A DNA stretch of 64,000 bases from Suillus spraguei (taxonomy: Eukaryota; Basidiomycota; Agaricomycetes; Boletales; Suillaceae). The stretch lies in contig JABCPU010000374.1 of assembly GCA_016800925.1 (NCBI GenBank), positions 1 to 64,000 of the forward strand. Direction: 5' to 3'. Both the position numbers and the translations under genes were made by a program. How positions within the stretch are numbered: the first letter of the stretch is position 1; every line of letters starts with the position of its first letter. This document shows, in pieces, positions 35,327 through 45,519 of the stretch. The notes under the pieces are model-generated. The model was not told where the DNA came from. It saw nothing but the letters and a program-made list of their open reading frames with translations, and ran no database searches.

Positions 35327-35474
35327 TCAAAGAAACGATGAACTCGACTAGTGAAACGACGACGATAATCGTTGGTCGTGGCACGGAAGCAAGAAAGCGG
35401 TGCCACGACTTCCGCTTGCGCAAAGACTATATTCTATTCCTACGCTCGTGCCTCGCTACGTAATAGAATTGCAA
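35327..35474 (-). repeat. DIRS split repeat A2
   Basis: 148 bp, same as 40513-40660 by eye, from TCAAAGAAACGATG to AGAATTGCAA (plus strand). It contains an imperfect inverted stretch around gtggcacggaag / agcggtgccac. Confidence 0.95.
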
Positions 35475-35686
35475 TCTTTGCGATTCTCTTACGTCGTGTA
35501 GATCAGAGTGAAAATGATTCATGAGATGATACTTCGATAGGAGCGAGTTAAATACAGGATGAGATACTAACTATTGCTGAGTGCGGGATGAGATGAAATG
35601 ATGTTTTGAGGTTTTTGGGCGAAAGCGCGCAGCGCTGACCGGCCCCCAGGTACGAGTCCTAGCCCAAGAAGAGGTGAGCTGCGATT
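35475..35686 (-). repeat. DIRS split repeat B1
   Basis: 212 bp, directly abutting A2 at 35474/35475 with no gap. It lies 89 bp beyond the stop codon of the recombinase frame. Confidence 0.95.
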
Positions 35687-35775
35687 CCCATGTAGTAGGA
35701 GTCCGACGACGCATTGAGCGAAACTCGGATACCCTTGAACTAGGAGGAGGGTGACGTACTTACGAAGGGTTATGA

Positions 35776-36960
35776 TCAGCGTACTGGTGGCATCGTGTAC
35801 CGGAGTAGCTGCTCGTGTACTGGGGATACACCTTGCATGAAAGGTGCCATTATTTGCGCGTGATCCCGAAGATATGTGAGGAAAGCATCGCTAGCCCATC
35901 TTCCTTTGGCCTTGACGACGTCAAAAGGCACGTTCCTCAGCAGGTACTCCAGCGTCCCTCCAATTCTTATACCGTGGCCTTGGACAGGTTCACGTCCTGC
36001 TCCTTTGGTGGCTTGCGCGAGTCTTGCGAGGAGTTTTGACTTCGTGAGGGGGCGATGCGTGTCCTTGAAACGGTAGGCGAAGAGAGGACCATTGATTGGA
36101 GGCTGGTTGATGAGGAGGTGGTTAGTGAAGGCTTCATCAGGATCCGATAAGCCTTGCTGCTTCCCCCAAAACACGTCTTCGCCATCTAGGGCCGTCTTCG
36201 TGCGAGGTAGGTGGAAGTTCTTAGTGACTATGCCTTGACGATCTTGCACGTCACGCGCGTCTGACGGTTTGATGTGGATCTCCGGGTTGAATGCGTCGAG
36301 TCGCGGGATCGTGAATTCACCTGTCCTGGCCATTGCGAAGAACGTGGTTGTGAGGCAGCTGAACACGGCTGCGTCTATGGGGGAGCTTAGGTCGAGTTGG
36401 CTACGTATGGCGGTGATGAGGTCGATGGTGTAGGGTTGTCGTTTGCTGCATTTAGATGTGGATGGGGTGAGGGCGATGGCTGCTTTGAGGAGGGTGTCTG
36501 TTTCCGCGTCGCGCAAAATCCACTTCACTCCGTGGACGACGTGCCAAGCCCGTACCCCATGTACGTAGTTTGATACCGTTTTTCCCGAATAGTGTCCCGC
36601 CATACATGAAATGAAGGATGATATTAGTACGCGACTCGCTGGTGCTCGTTGGTCTTCGGGAATCGTCTTACTGTCGCAGAATACATGGAAGACCAGTAGT
36701 CCGGACCCGTACGATTCGCGCGTTGAGTCAGCGTAGCCCTGAATTACTATGTCCTTGATGTGCTTGAGGTCTACTGGAGATAGTGAGACCACTTTGCCAT
36801 AGGCGTCGAGGCTGTTGCGTGACGTGGTGGGGGTCCAAAGGTAAAGTCTATCCTTGGCTAGACAGAGTGGTCTCAAGGGGGAAGGATTGGGGGCTAGATC
36901 ATGGGCGTAGGTCGTAGATTTCGGATGCTTTGAGGAGTTCCTCCCCGCGGCGTTCGAGCT
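35776..36960 (-). CDS. DIRS tyrosine recombinase
   Basis: The last third of a 1,242-codon open frame is a lambda-integrase-type recombinase. Its N-terminal core-binding region reads IQGYADSTRESYGSGLLVFHVFCD and SNYVHGVRAWHVVHG. The catalytic domain reads TTTFFAMARTGEFTIPR (first Arg), VQGHGIRIGGTLEYLLR (H-x-x-R), VVKAKGRWASDAFLTYLRDH (second His/Trp position and probable Tyr). It would integrate circular cDNA without a target duplication. The real start is unknown; the frame stays open upstream across the RT gene in another phase, so the protein probably starts near 36.9-37.0 kb or is made by frameshifting. Intact to its stop. Confidence 0.88.
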   Translation of the reverse strand, partial: SSNAAGRNSSKHPKSTTYAHDLAPNPSPLRPLCLAKDRLYLWTPTTSRNSLDAYGKVVSLSPVDLKHIKDIVIQGYADSTRESYGSGLLVFHVFCDSKTIPEDQRAPASRVLISSFISCMAGHYSGKTVSNYVHGVRAWHVVHGVKWILRDAETDTLLKAAIALTPSTSKCSKRQPYTIDLITAIRSQLDLSSPIDAAVFSCLTTTFFAMARTGEFTIPRLDAFNPEIHIKPSDARDVQDRQGIVTKNFHLPRTKTALDGEDVFWGKQQGLSDPDEAFTNHLLINQPPINGPLFAYRFKDTHRPLTKSKLLARLAQATKGAGREPVQGHGIRIGGTLEYLLRNVPFDVVKAKGRWASDAFLTYLRDHAQIMAPFMQGVSPVHEQLLRYTMPPVR

Positions 36961-39220
36961 CGCGATTGATGTGGGCCCGCTGCTGGTACTCAGATCCGCT
37001 GTGGTTTTTGACCAGTTTGAGAAGCGGTTGGCCTGAGGCGGTGCGTTGTCTCGTCCTGCTGCTGGCGATCGAATCAGAGACGTCTGCGATGAAGGGACGC
37101 AATTCGATGGGGATAGGGATGCGGGGAAGCATTTGACTTGTGGGGGGATATATTCCTCGCGATGGGCCGTCTGCTGGGTTGTCTGCGCTTGGAACGTATC
37201 TTGTAAGAACAGCGCATTCGGCGCTAGCGAGTACGCTATGAATGCGCTTGAAGACTTCGTTGCTGGGACGGTTTCTACTACAGCCTCTCCACCAACCCTC
37301 GACAACCCCCCGATTATCCCCATAGACCTTGAAATGAACTCCGGAGGTTGTGGGAGATACGATTGTCCGGACGAGCAACTCAAACCCGACGCTTTCTGCC
37401 CAGCCAATGTCGCGTCCGTCTTCCTTCCAGCCTGGGATGAGATCCCATGCCCTCCAGCGACCGTTGATGACGATTCCGATTCCGTGGCCAGAGCTAGCGT
37501 CCGAATAGGCGTGAACATCGTGGATGGTGCACGGTCCGGGAACTGGTCTTGGGGTGGGTTGGGAACTGAGAGTTCTGGACCACCAGGAGACGTCTTCTCG
37601 AGTTTGGTGGGGTGGGGTGCGTGGCATAAAAGGACGGTCGCCAAACACTCCCAGCATCCTCTCCAGATTGGTAAGATATGCTCTTCCCATGGGGATAACG
37701 AGCGTGGCGTGCATGAGTTTTCCGTATAGCTTCTGCACCTCGTGCAGTGTGTGTGTTCGCCTCGCTTCCCATTGTCGTAAGGCCTCGAGGTATTTGATCC
37801 GTTTCTCGTTTGAGAGGTTGACGGAACGACTCGGAAGGTCGAATACGAGGCCAATGAACAGAGGTTGGGGGCTGAATGGTTTGTCCTTGGACAGTTCCCA
37901 TGGGATGCCCAGAGGGTTTGATACGCGGTCGATGTCTTGGATGCCATAAGTGAATTCCGCTTCCGTTGACGAACGGGGGGAAGTGTTGGATAGATCCTGG
38001 ATGGGGAATGACGAGTCTTCGTCGAACTCCTCCGACGAACCGTTCGGTTGCGTAGCGCCCCGGTACCATTTACGGCCTCCGTCCGTAACGACATCCCCGT
38101 TCTCGCTGATTTCCCTTGCTTGCCGTCGGCGTTGCGCGTTATATAGCTCCAGGAACTCTCTGCGTATGCGGAAAAATAAATGATCATCCACCCATTTGGA
38201 TAACGGTCCAATGCCGTGGGCTCGAAAGATGTCAGCCCCTGCATCTGCAACGTTGCCGTATATGCCAGCTGACGGACCGAATCCGAAGCAGAACGATGTG
38301 TCAATCGCGAAAGCGTCGTCTCCTGGGAGACGGATTGTGAGACCAGGCCATTGGGAGTGATGCAGCGGTACCGTTCGATAGGCCTCGGCGACGTCGCGCA
38401 CGGCGCCTTGGGATCCTGGCGGCAGACGCCATATGGTAAGGCAAACGGTTGCGAACGTGCCATAGGTGCACGGGTAGAGGTCTGAGTCGACTCTGGAGTT
38501 GATAGAGTTGATGTTGGGAGGGGGATTAAAAGGGTGGGATAAGTTCTGGACCAGGCGGTATTTGCCCGGTTTTCCCGGTTTAGGTACAAGGGAGAGGGGT
38601 GCCGTTTGGAAAGGCCCCACGATCGACTCGAGTTCTCTGCTGGAGAAAGGGCCGAGGAATCGTCTCTTTTCGAATTCAGTATTGACAATTTTCCAGAATG
38701 CTTCGGAGTATTCATTAATACTAGGGTTATTAGGTGGGGAGTATGTACATGTGATCGGGGGAATGCCCCCGGAGAGGCCCGTTCGGAAGCCTTCAGGTAT
38801 GTGCGGATATCTACTAATGAGGCCGGTCTGCTCCAGGACTCGTTGCCATTCTTCTGGGTCATAGGGAGTGACGGCTCTAAGCCTTCTCGCTGCGAGAGCA
38901 CTTTTGAGCTCCATGCTCTTTGCTCCCGCATCCAGAACATTCGTGTAGGTGGTCTTGGGAGTCTGCGGGGCATCCCCCTGGCCGTTGCCACTTGCAGCAA
39001 AGGGATAATCCTGCGGGATTGAGGATCCGCCCGTCTTGGGCTCGATGGGCGTGGGCTGCTGAACCGTCCCAGAGTGCAGTCGCGTTGCATTGAAGGATGT
39101 TGTGCGCGAATCGGCCCAGACATACGGCGCAGGCAGACCGGCCTCGTGTACCTGCGCCGCGGGAAAAACCCTGGCGGTCTTTCTGGTTGCTGGGTGCGCT
39201 TTGTTTGTACCTTCCTGCAT
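36899..39220 (-). CDS. DIRS reverse transcriptase-RNase H
   Basis: An uninterrupted 773-codon frame. RT motifs in order: FQTAPLSLVPKPGKPGKYRLVQ, VRDVAEAYRTVPLH (first Asp), FCFGFGPSAGIYG, and the catalytic WVDDHLFFR (residues about 340-350). RNase H follows (residues about 570-720): VHAYSDASSGHGIG, WAESVGFELLV, FKVYGDNRGVVEGWW and YVPSADNPADGPSRG. This is the DIRS/PAT type of RT. It overlaps the recombinase frame by a few codons at the end and lies in a different phase from it. No internal stop, so the element may be capable of activity. Confidence 0.92.
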   Translation of the reverse strand: MQEGTNKAHPATRKTARVFPAAQVHEAGLPAPYVWADSRTTSFNATRLHSGTVQQPTPIEPKTGGSSIPQDYPFAASGNGQGDAPQTPKTTYTNVLDAGAKSMELKSALAARRLRAVTPYDPEEWQRVLEQTGLISRYPHIPEGFRTGLSGGIPPITCTYSPPNNPSINEYSEAFWKIVNTEFEKRRFLGPFSSRELESIVGPFQTAPLSLVPKPGKPGKYRLVQNLSHPFNPPPNINSINSRVDSDLYPCTYGTFATVCLTIWRLPPGSQGAVRDVAEAYRTVPLHHSQWPGLTIRLPGDDAFAIDTSFCFGFGPSAGIYGNVADAGADIFRAHGIGPLSKWVDDHLFFRIRREFLELYNAQRRRQAREISENGDVVTDGGRKWYRGATQPNGSSEEFDEDSSFPIQDLSNTSPRSSTEAEFTYGIQDIDRVSNPLGIPWELSKDKPFSPQPLFIGLVFDLPSRSVNLSNEKRIKYLEALRQWEARRTHTLHEVQKLYGKLMHATLVIPMGRAYLTNLERMLGVFGDRPFMPRTPPHQTREDVSWWSRTLSSQPTPRPVPGPCTIHDVHAYSDASSGHGIGIVINGRWRAWDLIPGWKEDGRDIGWAESVGFELLVRTIVSPTTSGVHFKVYGDNRGVVEGWWRGCSRNRPSNEVFKRIHSVLASAECAVLTRYVPSADNPADGPSRGIYPPTSQMLPRIPIPIELRPFIADVSDSIASSRTRQRTASGQPLLKLVKNHSGSEYQQRAHINRELERRGEELLKASEIYDLRP

Positions 39221-39500
39221 CGGGTGAAGACGAGAGTTTGATTTTGTGTTTGTCGCTTGAACGGGGAGGGGAACGGGAGCGTGAGTTGCGTTGCTGGTTT
39301 CGGTGGGAGTCGCGGTAACTGGACCTTCGGTTGCCGTGGTTTGACGGAGGTTCGACGTTGGTCTTCAGACGTTGAGTCGGGGAATGAGGGAGATGACGTT
39401 CGTGCAGGCGGGGATGAGGTGTGACATCCGCGTGCACGAGGAGTGATTTTCGTCCGTTCGTAGGTGTACGGGCATCCGCGATAGCGGGGAGTGCGTTTGA

Positions 39501-40458
39501 TCACGAGAGTGATGTATGGTTTGACGCGTTTGAGCGAGGAAAGGTATTGATCGTGTTAGCGTATATTCTATATTCAGATTGGTTGAAACCCACCTGAGAC
39601 ATTTTTGCTGACCGGACTTTGTCCCAGAGCTCATCGTTGATGGAACGGATGAGGTTCTCGTTCAACACTCCGATATTGAAAGCCTCGTCACGCTTGAGGC
39701 GGTCATGCCAGTCCTGCCGGACGCGCGAGGCGTAATGCAGCACGACGAGGTCACCGATGTCGCTGTTGTTCCTTATTGGGTGGTTTTCCAGGTGCCAAAA
39801 GAACAGGGATAGGGCATCTATGTTAGCTTGCGGCCACTTGGCTTTGCTGATGTGCGTCAGGAACGTGTTCTTGGCGCGGAGGAAGGTGAGGAATGTCAGC
39901 TCGTGGTCTGGGATGGCGGATTTCGAGGCTTTGAAAGCCGAGAGAGGACGAAGCGCAAGTACGGCGTTGTCCACCTGTGTGAGGCCGTATCCGTCTTCGG
40001 CGGTGGATTGCGATGACCGTTGAGCATCTTTGCAACCGTCCGGGGAGAAGTACCAGAGTTCTGTGTATTCAAAATTATTAATTTTGGAGATGGCATACTG
40101 GGCAGGACGTGGGGTGATGAAATCGCCGACTGTCAATGTGGCGTTGAAGCCATTCATCTTGGGTTTTTTTCTTCTCGGCCTCGAGACGTTCCTTCTCAGC
40201 GTCAGCTTCCTGCCGTTCGCGCACTTCCTCTTCTTGAGCTGCGCGGGCTTGAGCAGCTTCGGCTGCCTCGTGTTCTTCTTGCTCTCGTTCTTGGTTCCAG
40301 TCATCTACTCGTTGGCGGTGGCTCTGAGTCCAGCTGACCACCATCCGGTTGGTGACTTGGGCTTCTGTTTGACCCGAAGCTCTGATAAGGTCTTCTCGAA
40401 TTTCGGCATACGCAGCGGATGCGAAGTCAGGACAGATTTCGTTGTTGGGGTCGGCCAT
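39501..40458 (-). CDS. DIRS ORF1 (Gag-like), with a frame change
   Basis: Starts MADPNNEICPDFAS at 40458. A glutamate-rich coiled-coil segment (QEREQEEHEAAEAAQAR...) runs to EAEKKK. At a run of seven A's (about 40165-40173) the frame must move by +1 to continue as PKMNGFNATLTVGDF and on to the stop at 39501 (...LWDKVRSAKMSQVGFN). About 315 residues in total. Function is inferred from position: the first ORF of DIRS elements is thought to be Gag-like. The frame change is a homopolymer indel or a programmed shift. Confidence 0.75.
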
Positions 40459-40512
40459 GCTAGCGTGTGTATTAACTAGGTAGGATTGTATGCGTAGCGG
40501 GTTTGTAGAGAC

Positions 40513-40660
40513 TCAAAGAAACGATGAACTCGACTAGTGAAACGACGACGATAATCGTTGGTCGTGGCACGGAAGCAAGAAAGCGGTGCCACGACTTCCG
40601 CTTGCGCAAAGACTATATTCTATTCCTACGCTCGTGCCTCGCTACGTAATAGAATTGCAA
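40513..40660 (-). repeat. DIRS split repeat A1 (outer 5' end)
   Basis: 148 bp, same as 35327-35474 by eye. It forms the 5' end of the element, just upstream of the ORF1 start. Confidence 0.95.
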
Positions 40661-41079
40661 CCTATGCGTAATGCCAAACACATGCTATGGGAAAATTGCC
40701 TAACCTACATTAATTGACCACAGCATACCCTTCGTCCTTCACCGGCACCTCGAAGTCTGAAGGGTTATCTAGGGTCACCGCGCGTTGAGGTTGCAATTTG
40801 TTATACGTAGGTATTGGAAACTAAGCGTATTTCTTGTACTTCTTCGAAGTACTTATCTAGTATAGCGCTGAAAGCTAATTCCTAAGCAACAGCAAGCTGG
40901 ATAGGCAAGTTGTTGGATACGCACATTACTACAACCTAGTATGAACCTGAACCTTGAACAGAGTCACTTCAAAAGGAAGGGATATCATACTACTACATTT
41001 TCAGTGGGTCCCTGTTTCCAAGTTCACCCTCAAGTCCCTGAAGACTTGTCTAGGTCGAATCAAAACTTCAAACGACTCA
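40661..41079. other. Region upstream of membrane protein gene
   Basis: Non-coding as far as I can see; presumably holds the promoter and leader of the next gene. The frame of that gene stays open back to 40954 (MNRVTSKGRD), so a further upstream start is possible. Confidence 0.4.
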
Positions 41080-43716
41080 ATGTATCTGTATCTACTCGTC
41101 ATGTTGACAATAGGAGTAGCCGCGTTGTTGATCATTTTTGTTGTGTGCATCTTTTGCATACGCAGTATCAGTTCGGGTCCGGACTCTTCTACAGTCCGGG
41201 CTGCGTCTGTGGCATGTATACAGCGAGGCTCTGAGTATATAATATTCTGTCCGAATGATGACATAGATTCTGCGTCTACTCTTCCTCCTGCGATGCTTCG
41301 CGTCCCGGCCAATTTTGTGCGCCTCACAGTTATTGTTAGTATCCAGATTATCATCCTGGCCTTTGGATACGGATTCCTTGGTGCTGTTGCCTACCTCGAG
41401 TACCTTGCTCCATCCGATCCAGTCTGCGACTTAATGAAGAGCCATCCCGGAGAGTTAACAATGGTTGTTACATTGATAGCAACAGTACTATCAGTCACCG
41501 CTACTACGTCTGTCTACCTTCTGCTCCCTCCGGCTGCTCATTCAGTAGGGCGTAATATTTTCCACCAGGCTTTTCACGCTTTCGGTCAAAGAGGCACTAA
41601 GACATCGAATGTGGAAGCCCATTTCTCTAATCCACCTGAGCACCGGCATCGCTTTGGCAGAGGGTTCTCATATCCTGAAACACCGATATGTGGGATTGAC
41701 TATCTTGACGCTGTTCGTCTTTGGGACGATGAGGCTCTTAACGGCCGGGTGCGTCTTCCCTGAAAGCATTGTTGAGATCCTCCCATTTGAATGAGGTAAT
41801 AGGTGGACAACTCTCGTGACACCGACCTACTTCATGTGGCCAGTACAGTTGAATGGATCCGAACTTGACATAACTGGAAGCGCGTTTGCCGCTTTGCTCC
41901 GCGAAGAGTTTCTAGCAAGTGGTCTTAGTATGTGTTTCTACTCAAGTTGACGAGTGGCTCGCAAAATAGGATAACCAAGTCCAGGACAATGCTTTTGAAA
42001 TTCTGGACATCGGTGGAATGCTCAGTGGAGTTGCTGCTGCGGGGTATACCTTTGGTCTTCCCGGGACATTCAATTTCAATGGCGCAAAATACAACGTATC
42101 TACACGTACGTCCAGCCCCTCAGTCTATTCTAAACGATTTTTTGCGATACTGTGCAACTAGAAGGGATCGTGCCTACCATCGAAGAATTTTCCGGCTCGG
42201 ACGGAGTTCCGGATGCCAGTGGTACTCGTCTCGGGTTTTCCGGTGGAAATGTCACAGTCAACACAGGAGTCGTACACGGATCACATGCCAGCGTGTATAT
42301 TCCTCAAGGCTTCAGCAGGAACTATTCCATGTGGCAACAAGGGTTAACAGCCAATGTCAGCTGCCGGGCCATTGTCCCGAGTCAAACGCAGTACTTTTGG
42401 GACGCGAACAACTCTTATGTCATCTATACCAATACAGCTGCTTTGAACAACTCCATCACCGGTCTCCGCTTGTGGAATATCAGTGCAAACTGTGGTACCA
42501 GTGGGTTCGGATCTTGGATATCTTTTTCTCAAGTTCACTGACAGCTTCTAGATACGCTGACAACGTACGAATATGTGATAATGGTGGATGCAAATGGAAA
42601 TGCGAGCTCATCAGGGACTGGCTTTCTTCCATCTATTGTGTGCCCAGGACAGAATATGGACCAAACCTATGCAAACTTCAGTGAGCCTCTGAAATACGCA
42701 CGTTTGCAATCATTAACTGAACCTGTTCCTATAGCCATTTTTACACAAGGTTTTTACAAGTATGGGTTCCTTAAAGCAAGCCTGTGCGAAGTAATTCCCC
42801 TGTTGACCACAGTCCGCACCAATTATTCCAATGAACAAATTTCTTCCGAGATCATCTCATCTACTCCTTTCCAGCCAGAGAATGTCGAGTTACTGACATT
42901 TATCGCTGGAGTCGCCAGGTTTCAGTCAATCAACTCGCAGGGACTTACGAGTAGCACAATTGGAGATACCTTGTACTCCATCTATTCCTCGACCACTACC
43001 GGAAGCGTCAATAACAATCTCAATGACACAGATGTTTACCTTGAGCTCGTCAGTTGCATGACATACAATCTTAATCCACTTCTTATGACTTTCTTAGGAG
43101 GATTACTGGCGCGGTGTCATTGAGTTTTCTGCCACGGTGGGGATGTTGGTCCGTTCAATACAGTCCAAATTGATCTGGCATCATTTTACAGTTCCTTCGC
43201 TCCGGGTTCATGGCCACAGGTAGCTTCCCTGATAATGTCATGCCGAACAACCTCTCTTCCCAAGTCACTGGGACCATGTTCGTATCGACGATAGGCTGGA
43301 CTCGCTGGGCTAAGAAGTCGCCGACATATCTGCTCGCTACAATCCCGCTCACCATTATCACCATCCTCACTTTCGCTTGCGCATTGTACAGTATTCTGGA
43401 GGCTTGGAAAGAGCATCAAGATTGTCTGAAAAAGTATAAAGATCCAGAATATGGCAGCCACCACAGGATTCACCGTAGGGCCCACTTTGACGTGACAAAC
43501 ACTCTTCATCTAATTATGGCATGCGCTGCTGGGGATCTCGCACTTGAAGGTTTCGATCAGGCTGGGATCAAGAAAAATGAGGTTGCGATGGTGAGCTTGT
43601 ATGAGTCCGGCAACTCCACAAAGAAGTTTGTGTCTGAACCGGCAGTGGTGTCTCCTGGATTGCTTGTTCTTGTTTTTGGTCTCGTTTTACCTTATCATGA
43701 ATGGCAATTGATGTGA
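41080..43716 (+). CDS. Multi-pass membrane protein with extracytoplasmic domain
   Basis: Unrecognised function. Several exons can be read. N-terminal membrane helices (LVMLTIGVAALLIIFVVCIFCI, IVSIQIIILAFGYGFLGAVAY, MVVTLIATVLSVTATTSVYL) are followed by EALRHRMWKPISLIHLSTGIALAEG and another helix (GLTILTLFVFGTMRLLTAG). A long soluble region is rich in N-x-S/T (LPGTFNFNGAKYNVST, SRNYSMWQQGLTANVS). Then come YWRGVIEFSAT, a terminal helix (YLLATIPLTIITILTFACALYS) and a cytoplasmic tail. I know similar predicted proteins as common, unnamed families in mushroom genomes. The frame changes near 41540-41590 without a normal-sized intron, so a small indel or mis-splice is possible. The start is uncertain. 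Confidence 0.65.
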
Positions 43717-44245
43717 TTACTTTGGTTTTTGGCGACGTTTAAAAGTAGTAGCTAACTAGTTGAACCAAACTACAGGATGACTGTCATCTTGCTAGACATA
43801 TGTTCATGCATTCCGCACAGAAGGTTGTCTTGTATGAATTTCTGGCGATGACTTTGGCGTAATAGTGTAAGCCGCTGAACTTGAATATTTTTTCTATAAA
43901 CCACCTTTACTTTTCTCCTCCTGTCACTTGCTGATGCACCTCAAGCTCATTTTCGTCGTAATCAGGGTTTCCTTTATTGTGATCCTCGTGGTTCCAAGAA
44001 CATCAGTGAACTGATGAACAAAGTAGAAGGCCATATATCACAATTATTTAATAGTGGCGTTCAAGTTTTCCTGAAAATTCGCTAAGCTCGGTAAGCTCCA
44101 TAAGAAGTCGGCTAAAGTATCTTGAGTTTCGCTGACGTTCAGGATTAGTCAAATACGGCAAGTCGTCGCAGTATGAAATACAATGCCTGCCCTAGTACGA
44201 CCACGACTTTGTCGGTCTGCATGCTTGCAGACCCTCTCTCAGAAT
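43717..44245. other. Intergenic, up to copia 5' LTR
   Basis: 3' flank of the membrane protein gene. No gene or repeat recognised. Confidence 0.5.
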
Positions 44246-44560
44246 TGTTGGAGTCCGACACACCAGAGAGAGAAGGGAAGGGAATGGCTGAAGAATCCGA
44301 GAAGCAAGGCCCGAGGGGGAGAAGCTGAGGAACGTGGTTTGAGCGCAAGCCATAATAGGCCAGTAGGATGCAGCATGCTGACGTCGGCTGAGCCTCTACA
44401 ATATATGTCAACGAGTTATGTCTAAATTTTCGTTTCCTTTTTCACTTACTATAAAGTCCAGCGCTGTAGCATAGAAACATCTCAGCTCTTCTTCAAGAAA
44501 CTGAGATTGTACCTTGTTCTTATAGACCCTTTCTCCTGCCCTCATTAGCCTCTTATTGCA
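44246..44560 (+). repeat. Copia 5' LTR
   Basis: 315 bp, TGTTGGAG to TTATTGCA. 'ctacaatatatg' and 'cttactataaagtcc' are possible promoter TATA-like sites (inference). Confidence 0.93.
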
Positions 44561-44563
44561 AGA

Positions 44564-44575
44564 GGTTATGAGCCC
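44564..44575 (+). promoter_or_regulatory. Copia primer binding site, half-tRNA(iMet) type
   Basis: GGTTATGAGCCC lies 3 bp after the 5' LTR. It is complementary to the anticodon stem-loop of initiator methionine tRNA (GGGCUCAUAACC), with ATG opposite the CAU anticodon. Drosophila copia is primed in this way by a half-tRNA cut in the anticodon loop. Confidence 0.75.
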
Positions 44576-45472
44576 TGACATGGCCATGGATAACATGCTC
44601 CCCTCCACCAACTCCACCCTCTTTAATGTTCTGAAGCTAGCTGAGGATGGCAGCAACTGGATAACCTACAAAGGAAAAGTGTTGACAGCCATAGGTGTGA
44701 GAGGTTTGATGCAGTATGCTGATGGTCATGCAGTAAGAACTGTCCCCTTCAAAGTTGAAGAGAAGACCCAGAAGGCGTTGAAGCCTGATGGCAAGGAGGC
44801 GACAGAGGCAGAGATCGAGGCCATGGACAAGAAAATGGATGAGTACCTCCAAAAGGACTCACTAGTCTGGCAACAGCTCTTTAGTACCATGAGTGACCAT
44901 TTGTATCTCCAGGTACAGGGACTGGAGTCGGCGGCCAAGATCTGGGCCAAAATCTGTGATATGCATGAGGGCAAAATGGAGATGGTGCAAATGGACTTAT
45001 GGAGGCATTTGCAAGAGACCAGGTGCTCTGAGCATGGAGATATCAAGGCTCACTTCAGCAAAATGCTGTGCATATGCAAGTGCCTTGCAAGCATGGGGGC
45101 TGGAATCGAGAACTGAGACTTTTATGCCATAATTATGGCATGCCTTCCCAAATCGTACCGTCCAATGCTGTCGTGATTACAGCCACTGCAAGGATCACAG
45201 GCACTCCACTGAGTCCCCACAAACTTATCAGCATGGTAACAGAAGAATACGAGCATCGTTTGCTCACTGATACCCACTCATCCAAGAAAGGAGGAAACTT
45301 GGCACTCTCAGCGAGAGTTAGCAATGAGAAGGCCAGGAGCTTGAGCACTATTGGCCCCCAAACTAATCCTGAGGCTGTCTGCTATAATTGCAACCGAAAA
45401 GGGCACTATAACAGCGATTGCTGGAGGCCAGGAGGAGGAAAAGAGGGTCAGGGACCTAACCAAAAGAAATGA
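44565..45472 (+). pseudogene. Copia Gag (UBN2 type) with zinc knuckle
   Basis: Starts near MSPDMAMDN and shows the copia Gag core: FNVLKLAEDGSNWITYKGK, AAKIWAKICDMHEGK and LWRHLQETRCSEHGDIKAHFS. A stop after GAGIEN is followed in the same region by MACLPKSYRPMLSVITATAR. It ends with an intact knuckle CYNCNRKGHYNSDCW (C-x2-C-x4-H-x4-C). It would package element RNA. One stop/frame change near 45110-45125 disrupts it. Confidence 0.85.
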
Positions 45473-45519
45473 GTAGGCAGATGTACCCATAAACAGGCTG
45501 CTAATACCGCTAGTCAGAA

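Larger units (their letters stand above)
34995..40660 (-). mobile_element. DIRS-type retrotransposon with split direct repeats
   Basis: Complete 5.67-kb element on the minus strand. It has ORF1, a reverse transcriptase/RNase H frame and a tyrosine recombinase in place of an integrase. Repeats are in the PAT/DIRS order A1 - ORFs - B1 - A2 - B2: A = 148 bp (40513-40660 and 35327-35474), B = 212 bp (35475-35686 and 34995-35206). B1 and A2 abut exactly, so their junction equals the two outer ends fused, as expected if a circular cDNA intermediate is inserted by the recombinase. A 120-bp spacer separates A2 and B2. No target duplication is expected or seen. Repeats are virtually identical by eye, suggesting a young insertion. 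Confidence 0.95.

Noticed and set aside
37046..37729. Plus-strand 227-codon frame inside the DIRS element
   Set aside because: Antisense shadow of the RT/RNase H frame.
35776..39504. A single 1,242-residue protein
   Set aside because: Only the C-terminal third has recombinase features; the upstream part overlaps the genuine RT gene out of phase and is basic, proline/serine-rich and featureless.
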